Assembly (NCBI GenBank): GCA_031269345.1 | Contig: JAISZH010000042.1 | Location: forward strand, 1-54,317 | DNA from: Desulfovibrio sp. | GTDB lineage: Bacteria > Desulfobacterota > Desulfovibrionia > Desulfovibrionales > Desulfovibrionaceae | Length of the DNA stretch: 54,317 nt | Reading direction: 5' to 3' | Shown here: positions 23,929-31,056 of the stretch, piece by piece | Numbering within the stretch: position 1 is the first letter of the stretch | Layout of the letters: each line of letters opens with the position of its first letter | The notes under the pieces: generated by a model | The model's database searches: none | Told to the model about the DNA's origin: nothing | What the model saw: the letters and a program-made list of their open reading frames with translations, nothing else | Translations under genes and position numbers: made by a program

Positions 23929-24696
23929 TTGAGCGCTTTAACCGAACGTTTCAACGCGGTGTGCGAACGCCTGGAAAAGGCCCTCTCCCGCTCCGGCAGA
24001 GACAGGAAAAACCTGGAGATGGTGGCCGTCTCCAAAACGCACAGTGCCGCAAGCGTGGTCGAACTGTGCGCTTACTGGCAAACCACGGGAAAGGGCCGCG
24101 CACTTTTCGGGGAAAGCTACGCCGGGGAGGCCGGAGAAAAAATCCTCCAGGTGGAACGGCTCCTGACTTCCATGCCCCAAACGCGCCCTCCCGTCTGGCA
24201 CTTCATCGGACATGTGCAGAGCAGAAAAAGCAGAGAAGTAATCGGCCCCTTCGAGCTGATCCATTCTCTGGATTCCATGCGCCTTGCTGAAGCTCTGCAA
24301 AAGGCCCGGGAGAAAAAAAAGACGGAGGATCCCGCCGAAAACGCGCCGCCCTTGCCGCCTCAGGATGTGCTCGTCCAGGTGAACGTAGGACGCGAGCCGC
24401 AGAAACACGGCGTCGCGCCGGAGGGGCTGGAGGATTTGCTAAACGCCACGCGCGCGCTGCCCGGCATCCGCGTGCGAGGACTCATGTGCCTGCCGCCACT
24501 TGCCGGGACGGGCGAGGACTCCAGACCCTATTTCATTATGCTCAGGACGTTGCGGGACAAGATGGAAAAACTCTGTGCCCTGCCCCTGCCCCATCTCTCC
24601 ATGGGCATGTCGGGCGATTTTGAAACAGCGGTGGAAGAAGGCGCAACCCTGTTGCGCATCGGAACGGATATTTTCGGGACGCGCGGCCGTATCTGA
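23929..24696 (+). CDS. yggS: YggS-family PLP homeostasis protein
   Basis: 255 residues, single TIM-barrel of the alanine-racemase N-domain type. MVAVSKTHSAASVVEL holds the PLP-binding lysine; WHFIGHVQSRKSR, QVNVGREPQKHGV, GLMCLPPL and LSMGMSGDFETAVEEGATLL are the family's conserved blocks. A loop of about 15 residues (KKKTEDPAENAPPLPPQ) is inserted before QVNVG. It binds PLP and keeps free PLP and amino-acid pools balanced; no enzyme activity is known. The start is TTG 23929 with SD CAGGAGA. The motor operon begins 26 bp downstream. Confidence 0.92.
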   Translation: MSALTERFNAVCERLEKALSRSGRDRKNLEMVAVSKTHSAASVVELCAYWQTTGKGRALFGESYAGEAGEKILQVERLLTSMPQTRPPVWHFIGHVQSRKSREVIGPFELIHSLDSMRLAEALQKAREKKKTEDPAENAPPLPPQDVLVQVNVGREPQKHGVAPEGLEDLLNATRALPGIRVRGLMCLPPLAGTGEDSRPYFIMLRTLRDKMEKLCALPLPHLSMGMSGDFETAVEEGATLLRIGTDIFGTRGRI

Positions 24697-24722
24697 GCGG
24701 CAGGCGCTACGGAGTTGCCGGC

Positions 24723-25487
24723 ATGGATCAAACTACGATCATCGGAGCGCTTATCTCCTTCGGCATGATCGCCGTGGCGATTGCGGTGGAGGGCGGCGAC
24801 TTCATGCTCTTCATCGACCTGCGCTCCTTTCTGCTCGTTCTCGGCGGGACCATAGGCGCCGTCCTCACCCAGTATCCGTTCGGCACGGTGCGCACCATAA
24901 GCGCGCTTGCAAGCAAGGTGCTCAAGGATGAAAGCCTCACCGCAAGCAGGATCATAGATACTTTCATGGATTACGCCCAGAAGGCCCGGCGGGACGGCAT
25001 CCTGTCCCTGGAAGAAAATGTGCGGGACATTGAAGATCCCTATCTGCGCAAGGGCCTTAATCTGGCTGTGGACGGGCTTGAACCGGAAATCATCCAGAAC
25101 ATCATGGAAACGGAAATCGCCAATACCGAGGCCCGGCACGAGACAGGCATTGAAATGGCCGGCGCCCTTGCATCCTACGCCCCGGCCATAGGCATGCTGG
25201 GCACGGTAATCGGTCTCGTCAAGATGCTGAAAAACATGGACGAGCCGAGCGCAATCGGCCCCGGCCTGGCTTTGGCCCTGATCACGACTTTCTACGGCTC
25301 GCTGCTCGCCAATTTCATCTTTCTGCCCATGGTGGGCAAACTCCGGCACAAGTCCAGAGAAGAAATCAAGCTCATGGAACTGCAGATGGAAGGGATTCTG
25401 GCCATATCCAGAGGGGAAAACCCGCGCATCATCATGGAAAAGCTGTCCTGCTTCCAATCGCCGAAAGAGCGCGGAGACAGGAGTTGA
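24723..25487 (+). CDS. motA: Flagellar stator protein MotA
   Basis: 254 residues with four membrane helices in MotA/PomA arrangement. DLRSFLLVLGGTIGAVLTQYP is TM2, the charged cytoplasmic loop spans about 70-150, and the ion-path helices are ASYAPAIGMLGTVIGLVKML (with the conserved Pro) and ITTFYGSLLANFIFLPM. With MotB it forms the ion-driven stator. It starts the cluster motA-motB-motB-fliL-fliN-fliO-fliP-fliQ. Its TGA overlaps the TTG start of motB (TTGA). Confidence 0.93.
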   Translation: MDQTTIIGALISFGMIAVAIAVEGGDFMLFIDLRSFLLVLGGTIGAVLTQYPFGTVRTISALASKVLKDESLTASRIIDTFMDYAQKARRDGILSLEENVRDIEDPYLRKGLNLAVDGLEPEIIQNIMETEIANTEARHETGIEMAGALASYAPAIGMLGTVIGLVKMLKNMDEPSAIGPGLALALITTFYGSLLANFIFLPMVGKLRHKSREEIKLMELQMEGILAISRGENPRIIMEKLSCFQSPKERGDRS

Positions 25488-26356
25488 GCAGACGCCGCGC
25501 CACACCTCCAAAACCCGACCGCCCGGCATGGCTGCTGACCTACACGGACCTCGTCACCCTGCTTTTTACTTTTTTTGTGTTTTTGACCGCCGGCTCCGTC
25601 ATTGACGAAAAAGCCAAAGTAGCGGCAATAAACTCCGTATCCGCCAGCTTTTCAAGCAGCACGACCCCCCTTCCGGGAAAAATCCCGCCCAGGACTCAGC
25701 CTGATGAGACGACGGAGGATGGCAGCGCCCCCGCCCGCATCCCCCAAGATCCGCCCCCGGCCAAAGATTATCAGAACGACCTGTCTCCCCTGCGAAATCT
25801 GCTCTTTGACGCCGTCGGAGACAGCCTGGACTTCCAGGAAAACAAGCACGTCCAGATTCTGTCCATGGGCGCCGACGTGCTCTTTACCCCGGGAAGCAGC
25901 GAAATCGCCCCGCAGGGAGCGAATCTGCTGGACCGGCTGCTCCCCTATCTGCGGCGTCTGGAATACCCGCTGCTGGTGGCGGGGCACGCGGCGACACGCC
26001 GGGAAGAGGAAGGCAAAAACTATGTCGTGGATCTGGAAAACCAAGGCATGGACAGCACTTGGCGCCTGTCTTTCCAGCGCGCCCTGACGGTTTATCTCTA
26101 CCTCTCCAATCACGGCCTGGAACCAGGCAGGCTCTCCATGGAGGCCTTCGGCAGCCTGCATCCCCGCTTTTCCGAGAACACCCCCGAGGGCCGGCGCAAA
26201 AACCGGCGTGTGGACCTCGTCATTGACAAGCGCAACCAGGAATGGCTGAAAAAACTGGAAGGATTGAAAGACAGGGAGGAGGTCCGGCGGGAGATGTACT
26301 ACAGGGGCTTCAAATTTGATTTTTCCCTGCCCAAAACCGCTCCGGGCGCGCCATGA
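25484..26356 (+). CDS. motB: MotB-type stator protein 1
   Basis: 290 residues. The single N-terminal helix TYTDLVTLLFTFFVFL contains the ion-binding Asp. A Pro-rich linker (about 55-85) precedes an OmpA-like peptidoglycan-binding domain with VLFTPGSSEIAPQG and EAFGSLHPRFSENTPEGRR, then KNRRVDLVID. This OmpA domain has an insertion around residues 165-180 (TRREEEGKNYVVDLENQGMD). The start is TTG 25484, overlapping the motA stop; SD GGAGACAGGAG. It overlaps the second MotB gene by 4 nt. Confidence 0.9.
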   Translation: MSRRRATPPKPDRPAWLLTYTDLVTLLFTFFVFLTAGSVIDEKAKVAAINSVSASFSSSTTPLPGKIPPRTQPDETTEDGSAPARIPQDPPPAKDYQNDLSPLRNLLFDAVGDSLDFQENKHVQILSMGADVLFTPGSSEIAPQGANLLDRLLPYLRRLEYPLLVAGHAATRREEEGKNYVVDLENQGMDSTWRLSFQRALTVYLYLSNHGLEPGRLSMEAFGSLHPRFSENTPEGRRKNRRVDLVIDKRNQEWLKKLEGLKDREEVRREMYYRGFKFDFSLPKTAPGAP

Positions 26357-27087
26357 ACCCTGCGCGCAAAAAGACGAAACCAGCCGGGGCCGGCTTACCC
26401 TGGCTCGTCACCTTCTCCGACCTGATGACTCTGCTCCTGGCCTTTTTCATCCTGCTCTTCTGCATGTCCGGCATGGACAAGACCCTCGTTTCCAGAATCG
26501 GGGCGCAGATACGGGGCCAGACGCAAAAAGAACCTCCCGCCCTGGAGACAAGGGAAAAAGACGTCCAGCTGATTGCCAAGTATCTGAAAAACCCCAGGGA
26601 ACTTCCCGGCGTCGCGCAAAAGGCGCTGGATCTGCTCTTTGCCTTTGCCCCCCCCGACCCGGAAACTTCCCAAAAAAAACTCAGTGAACTTGTCGAACTT
26701 CTCTCACATCCCGAAGGCGTCGTCATTGTTTTGACTGACAACCTGCTTTTTTCGGAGGACCACGCCGAACTCAAAGAAAATGGCAAAAAGTTGCTTGACT
26801 TGCTCACTCCTGTTATTCTGGCCCTCAACGCCGATGTGAACATAAGCGGGCACACTGACGACCAGCCCGCAAGTACCCGGCAAAGCCTGTATGAAAGGTC
26901 CTACCTCAAGGCCGCTGCGGTTTTGGAACACTTTCTGCATGCCAAAGTGCCGGCGGACCGCTTTTCCCTCAGCGGGTTCGGGCCGGACAAGGCCGCCTAT
27001 TCCGATGGAAGCGCTGAAGGACGACGGAAAAACCGGCGCGTTGAGCTCCTGCTGAAAACCGTGTCCAGAACTGCCTCATACATATAG
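26353..27087 (+). CDS. motB2: MotB-type stator protein 2
   Basis: 244 residues, a second MotB-like protein with only modest similarity to the first. The membrane helix LVTFSDLMTLLLAFFILLFC contains the ion-binding Asp in the canonical SDLMTLL context. The OmpA-like domain contains NISGHTDDQP and LSGFGPDKAAYSDGSAEGRR, then KNRRVEL. The GHTDxxP motif is intact here, unlike in MotB 1. ATG overlaps the previous stop (ATGA). One MotA with two MotB proteins suggests mixed or alternative stators; this pairing is also seen, as I recall, in Desulfovibrio. Confidence 0.9.
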   Translation: MNPARKKTKPAGAGLPWLVTFSDLMTLLLAFFILLFCMSGMDKTLVSRIGAQIRGQTQKEPPALETREKDVQLIAKYLKNPRELPGVAQKALDLLFAFAPPDPETSQKKLSELVELLSHPEGVVIVLTDNLLFSEDHAELKENGKKLLDLLTPVILALNADVNISGHTDDQPASTRQSLYERSYLKAAAVLEHFLHAKVPADRFSLSGFGPDKAAYSDGSAEGRRKNRRVELLLKTVSRTASYI

Positions 27088-27105
27088 TTGTGAAAGAGCG
27101 AAACC

Positions 27106-27603
27106 ATGGCGGACGAAGCGGCGACACCCCGCAAGAAAAGCAAGCTCAGGCTGCTGCTGGTAATAATCATCATCCTGGCCGTTATGGGCGGAGGCGGCGC
27201 GGCCGCATGGTTCTTTTTCCTCGGCGAGAGACTCATGCCCATGATCCAGAGTTTTACCGGCAAGGAACCGGCGGCGGCAGAAGAGCAGGCACCTCAGCTT
27301 CCAAGCCTCACCGTCGCCCTGCCCGCCTTCGTCACCAATCTGGCGGACCCTTTGGGGCAGCGCCTCATCCGCTTGCATATCGAAATAGAAACCGCCGACA
27401 CCAGGGTAAAAAACGAGGTGACCAGGAATAACGCCCGCATCCGCGATGCCATCCTGCTTCTGCTTGCGAGTAAAACCTATGCCGACCTGTCCACGCCGGA
27501 GAAAAAAATTTTGCTGAAGAGCGAGATCACGGACAGGCTGAACGCCATCCTGGGACGGGGAAAGGTCAGCCAAGTGTTCATAACGGATTTGTTCATACAA
27601 TGA
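27106..27603 (+). CDS. fliL: Flagellar basal body-associated protein FliL
   Basis: 165 residues. A lysine-rich N-terminus (TPRKKSKLR), one membrane helix (LLLVIIIILAVMGGGGAAAW) and a periplasmic domain with FVTNLADPLGQRLIRLHIEIE, the FliL signature of 'NL.d..g.RyLk..i.le'. It ends VSQVFITDLFIQ. FliL surrounds the stator units and supports their activity. It sits 18 bp after motB2. Confidence 0.9.
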   Translation: MADEAATPRKKSKLRLLLVIIIILAVMGGGGAAAWFFFLGERLMPMIQSFTGKEPAAAEEQAPQLPSLTVALPAFVTNLADPLGQRLIRLHIEIETADTRVKNEVTRNNARIRDAILLLLASKTYADLSTPEKKILLKSEITDRLNAILGRGKVSQVFITDLFIQ

Positions 27604-27660
27604 CAATGCTTTGACGGCGCGCGTGTGCCGCGCCATTCATCATAAACGCAAGGAATCTTT

Positions 27661-28197
27661 ATGGCTGACGATGTGGATCAGGACGCCCTGGCCGCGGAAT
27701 GGGCGGCGTCGTTGGAGGATGAGGAGCAGCCGCCCGCCCCTGCGGGCGGAAAGAACGCGGACGATGCGAAAAACGACGATGAAGCCCTGGCTGCGGAATG
27801 GGCCGCAGCTCTGGCCGCCGACGAGCAGGCCAACGTCAAAAAGGACAAAGAACAGGCCACCCTCGCCGCCCAGGCAAAGGTGATGGATTTCAAGGACCTG
27901 ACCGACGAGGCCAAGGCGCCGCGTCAGGATTCCGGCAGACGCGAACTGGATTTTATCCTGGATATCCCCCTGGACGTTTCCGCCGAACTGGGCCGCACCC
28001 GCCTGCTGATCAACGAGCTGCTCCAGCTCGGCCAGGGTTCGGTGGTGGAACTGAACAAGCTGGCCGGAGAACCCCTGGAGGTCTACGTGAACGGCAAAAT
28101 GGTCGCGCGCGGAGAGGCAGTGGTCATAAACGAAAAATTCGGCATCCGCCTCACGGACATCATAAGCCCCATAGAACGGGTAAAACAACTGGGCTAG
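27661..28197 (+). CDS. fliN: Flagellar switch protein FliN
   Basis: 178 residues. The C-terminal SpoA domain (about 98-176) is typical: ILDIPLDVSAELGRTRLLIN, LLQLGQGSVVELNKLAGEPL, VYVNGKMVARGEAVVINEKF and ISPIERVKQLG. The N-terminal 70 residues are acidic, low-complexity and contain two copies of ALAAEWAAxLxxxE (about residues 9-20 and 41-52), a possible partner-binding peptide. The protein is longer than the minimal FliN (about 130) because of this extension. SD AAGGAA. Confidence 0.92.
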   Translation: MADDVDQDALAAEWAASLEDEEQPPAPAGGKNADDAKNDDEALAAEWAAALAADEQANVKKDKEQATLAAQAKVMDFKDLTDEAKAPRQDSGRRELDFILDIPLDVSAELGRTRLLINELLQLGQGSVVELNKLAGEPLEVYVNGKMVARGEAVVINEKFGIRLTDIISPIERVKQLG

Positions 28198-28199
28198 CC

Positions 28200-28757
28200 A
28201 TGCGCTTTTCCCGCGCCTTGTTCACCGCAATTCCGGCACTTATCCGGAGAATCCCGAAGCGACGGGGCATGCATTTTTTGTTTGCCCAAATCCTCTGTCT
28301 GCCCTTCTTCGCGTGCGCCTGTTTCGCGGCTGCCGCGCAAAACGCCACGGATACTTTCCCCATACCCCGGGCAGGGCAGATACCGGATCTGAGTCCGTCC
28401 TGGCGCGGATATTTTGGGGCTCTGGCCATGCTTTGCCTGCTCGTCGCCCTGCTCTGGGGGCTGCTCTGGCTTATCCGCAAGCGCGGCATAGCTCCGGGGC
28501 TGTTCGCCTCCCAAGGCGACATGCTGCGCGTGGAGAACCGCCTCTCCCTCGGCCCCAAAAAATGGATCCTGGCAATCCGCTGCCTGGACAGGCATCTGAT
28601 CGTCGGGGTTACGGAGCGGAATATCTCCCTGCTCACAGAATTATTTTGTGAAGAAGCGGAGGAAAACCGGCCCGGCGAAGCGGAAAACCGGATTTTCAGC
28701 GCGAAGCGGGCAGCGGAAAAAATCACCCTGACACTGAAACCGGAAGAGAAAACATGA
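28200..28757 (+). CDS. fliO: Flagellar export protein FliO
   Basis: 185 residues from ATG 28200, two bases after the fliN stop. ATG 28269 (MHFLFAQILCLPFFACACF) is an alternative start that would place a signal-like helix first. A second helix (YFGALAMLCLLVALLWGLLW) is followed by the cytoplasmic FliO domain: VENRLSLGPKKWILAIRCLD and LIVGVTERNISLL. FliO assists FliP assembly. Sequence similarity is low, as usual for FliO; position before fliP and domain pattern support the call. It overlaps fliP by 4 nt (ATGA). Confidence 0.85.
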   Translation: MRFSRALFTAIPALIRRIPKRRGMHFLFAQILCLPFFACACFAAAAQNATDTFPIPRAGQIPDLSPSWRGYFGALAMLCLLVALLWGLLWLIRKRGIAPGLFASQGDMLRVENRLSLGPKKWILAIRCLDRHLIVGVTERNISLLTELFCEEAEENRPGEAENRIFSAKRAAEKITLTLKPEEKT

Positions 28758-29605
28758 GCCCCGCACACCGGGAACGGGGAAAAACCCAGCATTCCACTCT
28801 TTGCCGGCTCACCCGCAGCCCTGAAACTAGCTTGCGGCGCGCCTTGCCGGCGGCGGCGCCAGCAATTCTGGCCGTCTGCCTTTTGATTTTGTTTGCGCAA
28901 GTCGCCCAGGCCGCCTCCACGCTCGCCTTTCCCAACCTTCAGCTCACTCTCTCCGCCGGACAAAGCGAACCGAGAGGCATCGAACTGGCGCTGGAAATCC
29001 TCTTCCTTCTGACTGTTCTGTCCCTCGCCCCGGCCATAGTGCTCACTGTCACCAGCTTCACACGCATCATACTGGTCTTTCATTTCGTGCGCCAGGCCCT
29101 TGGGGTGCAACAGCTTCCCCCGAACCAGATACTGGTCAGTCTGGCCATTTTCATGACCGTGGCCATTATGACCCCGGTCGGCAAGACAATCAACGACACG
29201 GCCCTCCAACCCTATCTTGAAGAACGCATGGACTTCGCCGAAGCCCTGCAAAATGCGGAAAAACCCTTGCGCGAGTTTATGTTCAGACATACCAGGGAAA
29301 AAGACTTGTCCATATTCTACAGCATAACGCGCATGGAGCGCCCGGCAACGCGCGAAGACGTGCCGACCATGTCCCTGATTGCGGCCTTTGTGATCAGCGA
29401 ACTGAAGACCGGGTTCACCATCGGTTTCATGATATACATACCCTTTCTGATCCTGGACATGGTGGTGTCCAGCATCCTTCTGGCCATGGGCATGATGATG
29501 CTGCCGCCCATGATGGTTTCCATGCCCTTCAAGCTCCTGCTCTTCGTCATGGTGGACGGGTGGTCTCTGCTTGTAGGTTCGCTGGTCAACAGTTTTCTTT
29601 TGTGA
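28754..29605 (+). CDS. fliP: Flagellar export gate protein FliP
   Basis: 283 residues. A hydrophobic signal helix (AILAVCLLILFAQVAQA), then the conserved gate regions: PAIVLTVTSFTRIILVFHFV, LGVQQLPPNQILVSLAIFMT, and the C-terminal MVVSSILLAMGMMMLPPMMV with FKLLLFVMVDGW. The first about 35 residues are longer than in many FliP proteins; later starts are possible. It forms the export pore with FliQ and FliR. fliQ follows after 8 bp; fliR, flhB and flhA are not in the window. Confidence 0.95.
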   Translation: MSPAHRERGKTQHSTLCRLTRSPETSLRRALPAAAPAILAVCLLILFAQVAQAASTLAFPNLQLTLSAGQSEPRGIELALEILFLLTVLSLAPAIVLTVTSFTRIILVFHFVRQALGVQQLPPNQILVSLAIFMTVAIMTPVGKTINDTALQPYLEERMDFAEALQNAEKPLREFMFRHTREKDLSIFYSITRMERPATREDVPTMSLIAAFVISELKTGFTIGFMIYIPFLILDMVVSSILLAMGMMMLPPMMVSMPFKLLLFVMVDGWSLLVGSLVNSFLL

Positions 29606-29613
29606 GGCGCGCC

Positions 29614-29895
29614 GTGACCCCGGAATTTGTGGTAGGTTTCGCAAGACAGTCCATTGAGCTCGCCCTGCTCATATCTCTGCCCCTGCTCGGAGTGGGTCTG
29701 GGGGTGGGGTTGATCGTCAGCATCATTCAGGCGGCGACGCAACTCCAGGAGGCCACCCTTTCCTTCATACCCAAGATCGTCGCCATGTTTCTGGCCCTGC
29801 TCGTCAGCTTCCCCTGGATTATGGACAAGCTGCTCACCTATACCAGTGGAATTTTTCTCAATTTTCCCACATATATCAGGCACGGCGGCGCATGA
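29614..29895 (+). CDS. fliQ: Flagellar export protein FliQ
   Basis: 93 residues from GTG 29614 (SD GAGG), 8 bp after fliP. Two membrane helices: GFARQSIELALLISLPLLGV and LSFIPKIVAMFLALLVSFPW, separated by SIIQAATQLQEATLSF, the FliQ signature loop. A longer open frame starting at 29560 would overlap fliP and is not needed. It ends the motor/export cluster and is followed by a bidirectional palindrome. Confidence 0.93.
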   Translation: MTPEFVVGFARQSIELALLISLPLLGVGLGVGLIVSIIQAATQLQEATLSFIPKIVAMFLALLVSFPWIMDKLLTYTSGIFLNFPTYIRHGGA

Positions 29896-29925
29896 GGCCA
29901 AACCGCCGTCAACAGGGCTGCGCTC

Positions 29926-29954
29926 TCCGGATAAAATGGGACATTTTATCCGGA
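29926..29954. terminator. Bidirectional terminator between fliQ and ddl
   Basis: A perfect 13-bp stem TCCGGATAAAATG / CATTTTATCCGGA with a 3-nt loop. It lies between converging genes, and the ddl stop codon (29946-29948) is inside its right arm. The arms share TCCGGATAAA with the module D repeats at 19.6 and 22.6 kb. Confidence 0.7.
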
Positions 29955-30920
29955 ATCCGAATAACGGCGCGGGCAAAGCCTCTTTTCCCCGCGCCGTCTG
30001 GCCAGACCAAGATCGATGAGGCGCTCGACAAGCTGAGCGAAAGACAAGCCGATCGCCGCCGCCTCCTTTGGCAGGAGACTAGTTGAAGTCATGCCCGGCA
30101 GTGTGTTGACTTCCAGCAACACCGGCTCTTCACTGTCCGGAACAATGAAATCGGCGCGGCTGTACCCGGAAAGCCCAAGAACCCGGTGCGCCGTCAGCGC
30201 CATGTCCTGAACGCGCCGCGTCAGACGCGGGGAAACCGGCGCGGGGCAGATTTCCTCCGCCCCACCGGGGGAATATTTGCTTGCGTGGTCGAAAATCTTT
30301 CCGGCAGCCGGCTTGATCAGTATCGGCGGCAAGGCGCGCGCAATCTCCTCACCCCCTTCAAGTTCGCCGAGAACTCCGCAGGTGATCTCCACCCCGGACA
30401 CGGCACCCTCCACCAGGTAGGCGTCATCCACGGCAAATAGCCTGTCCAGGGCTTTCGGCAACTGCGCCGGCGCCTCCACCAATTCCATGCGCAGGCTTGA
30501 ACCGCCGGTGTTGGCCTTGATGAACAAGGGCCAGGGCGGGTTCGGCCGCCATTGTTCCCCGGGCCGTCCGTGCAGCAACTGCCAGGGTGCGGTTCTGAGT
30601 CCGGCCCTGGCAAAAAGCATCTTGGCAAAGGCCTTGTTCAACGCCAGCATGGAGCCGACCGGGCCCGTCCCCTGGTAAGGGCGGTCAAGGCTATCCAGCA
30701 AGGCCTGAATAATGCCGTCCTCTCCAGGAGAGCCGTGCAACATGATGAAGGCGAAATCATTGTCCAGCGCGGCTTGAGCGAGGTTTTCCAGGGATTCTGC
30801 CGGGTCGTGATCCGTGACTTTGTGTCCCAGGCTTTCCAGAGCGACGCGCACGCCCGCGCTCCCGGCCAGGGAAACCTCGCGTTCAGTCGACCAGCCGCCT
30901 GCTATCAGCAGAACATTCAT
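29946..30920 (-). CDS. ddl: D-alanine--D-alanine ligase
   Basis: 324 residues from ATG 30920 (SD AAGGAG). ATP-grasp enzyme: MNVLLIAGGWSTEREVSLAG at the start, FIMLHGSPGEDGIIQALLD, ATP-binding PLFIKANTGGSSLRMELV, and the C-terminal EVNTLPGMTSTSLLP with metal-binding Glu/Asn. It makes the D-Ala-D-Ala dipeptide that MurF attaches to the wall precursor. The upstream gene encodes a MurF-type ligase fused to a CapA domain, so a functional link is plausible. The last 15 residues are basic and lie partly in the terminator palindrome. Confidence 0.94.
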   Translation of the reverse strand: MNVLLIAGGWSTEREVSLAGSAGVRVALESLGHKVTDHDPAESLENLAQAALDNDFAFIMLHGSPGEDGIIQALLDSLDRPYQGTGPVGSMLALNKAFAKMLFARAGLRTAPWQLLHGRPGEQWRPNPPWPLFIKANTGGSSLRMELVEAPAQLPKALDRLFAVDDAYLVEGAVSGVEITCGVLGELEGGEEIARALPPILIKPAAGKIFDHASKYSPGGAEEICPAPVSPRLTRRVQDMALTAHRVLGLSGYSRADFIVPDSEEPVLLEVNTLPGMTSTSLLPKEAAAIGLSFAQLVERLIDLGLARRRGEKRLCPRRYSDSG

Positions 30921-30951
30921 AAAATTGGCTCCTTCCCAAGTTTCCAGACCA

Positions 30952-30990
30952 GTTATCCGAATTCCAAATAAAATGTGCCGTTTATTTGAA
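30952..30990. repeat. Module D palindrome upstream of ddl
   Basis: TTATCCGAATTCCAAATAAA followed by ATGTGCCG and TTTATTTG, giving an 8-bp stem (30965-30972 with 30981-30988). The sequence TTTATTTGGAATTCGAATAA at 36425-36445 is the same module in reverse. Confidence 0.6.
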
Positions 30991-31056
30991 GAGCCGCAGG
31001 CAGGCAAAGCCCGCAAGCATCTTGCGGCAGGGATTTGCAGACAAATCCGGGAAATA

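Noticed and set aside
24528-25529. A 333-codon minus-strand open frame opposite yggS and motA
   Set aside because: Shadow of clear genes; no domain features.
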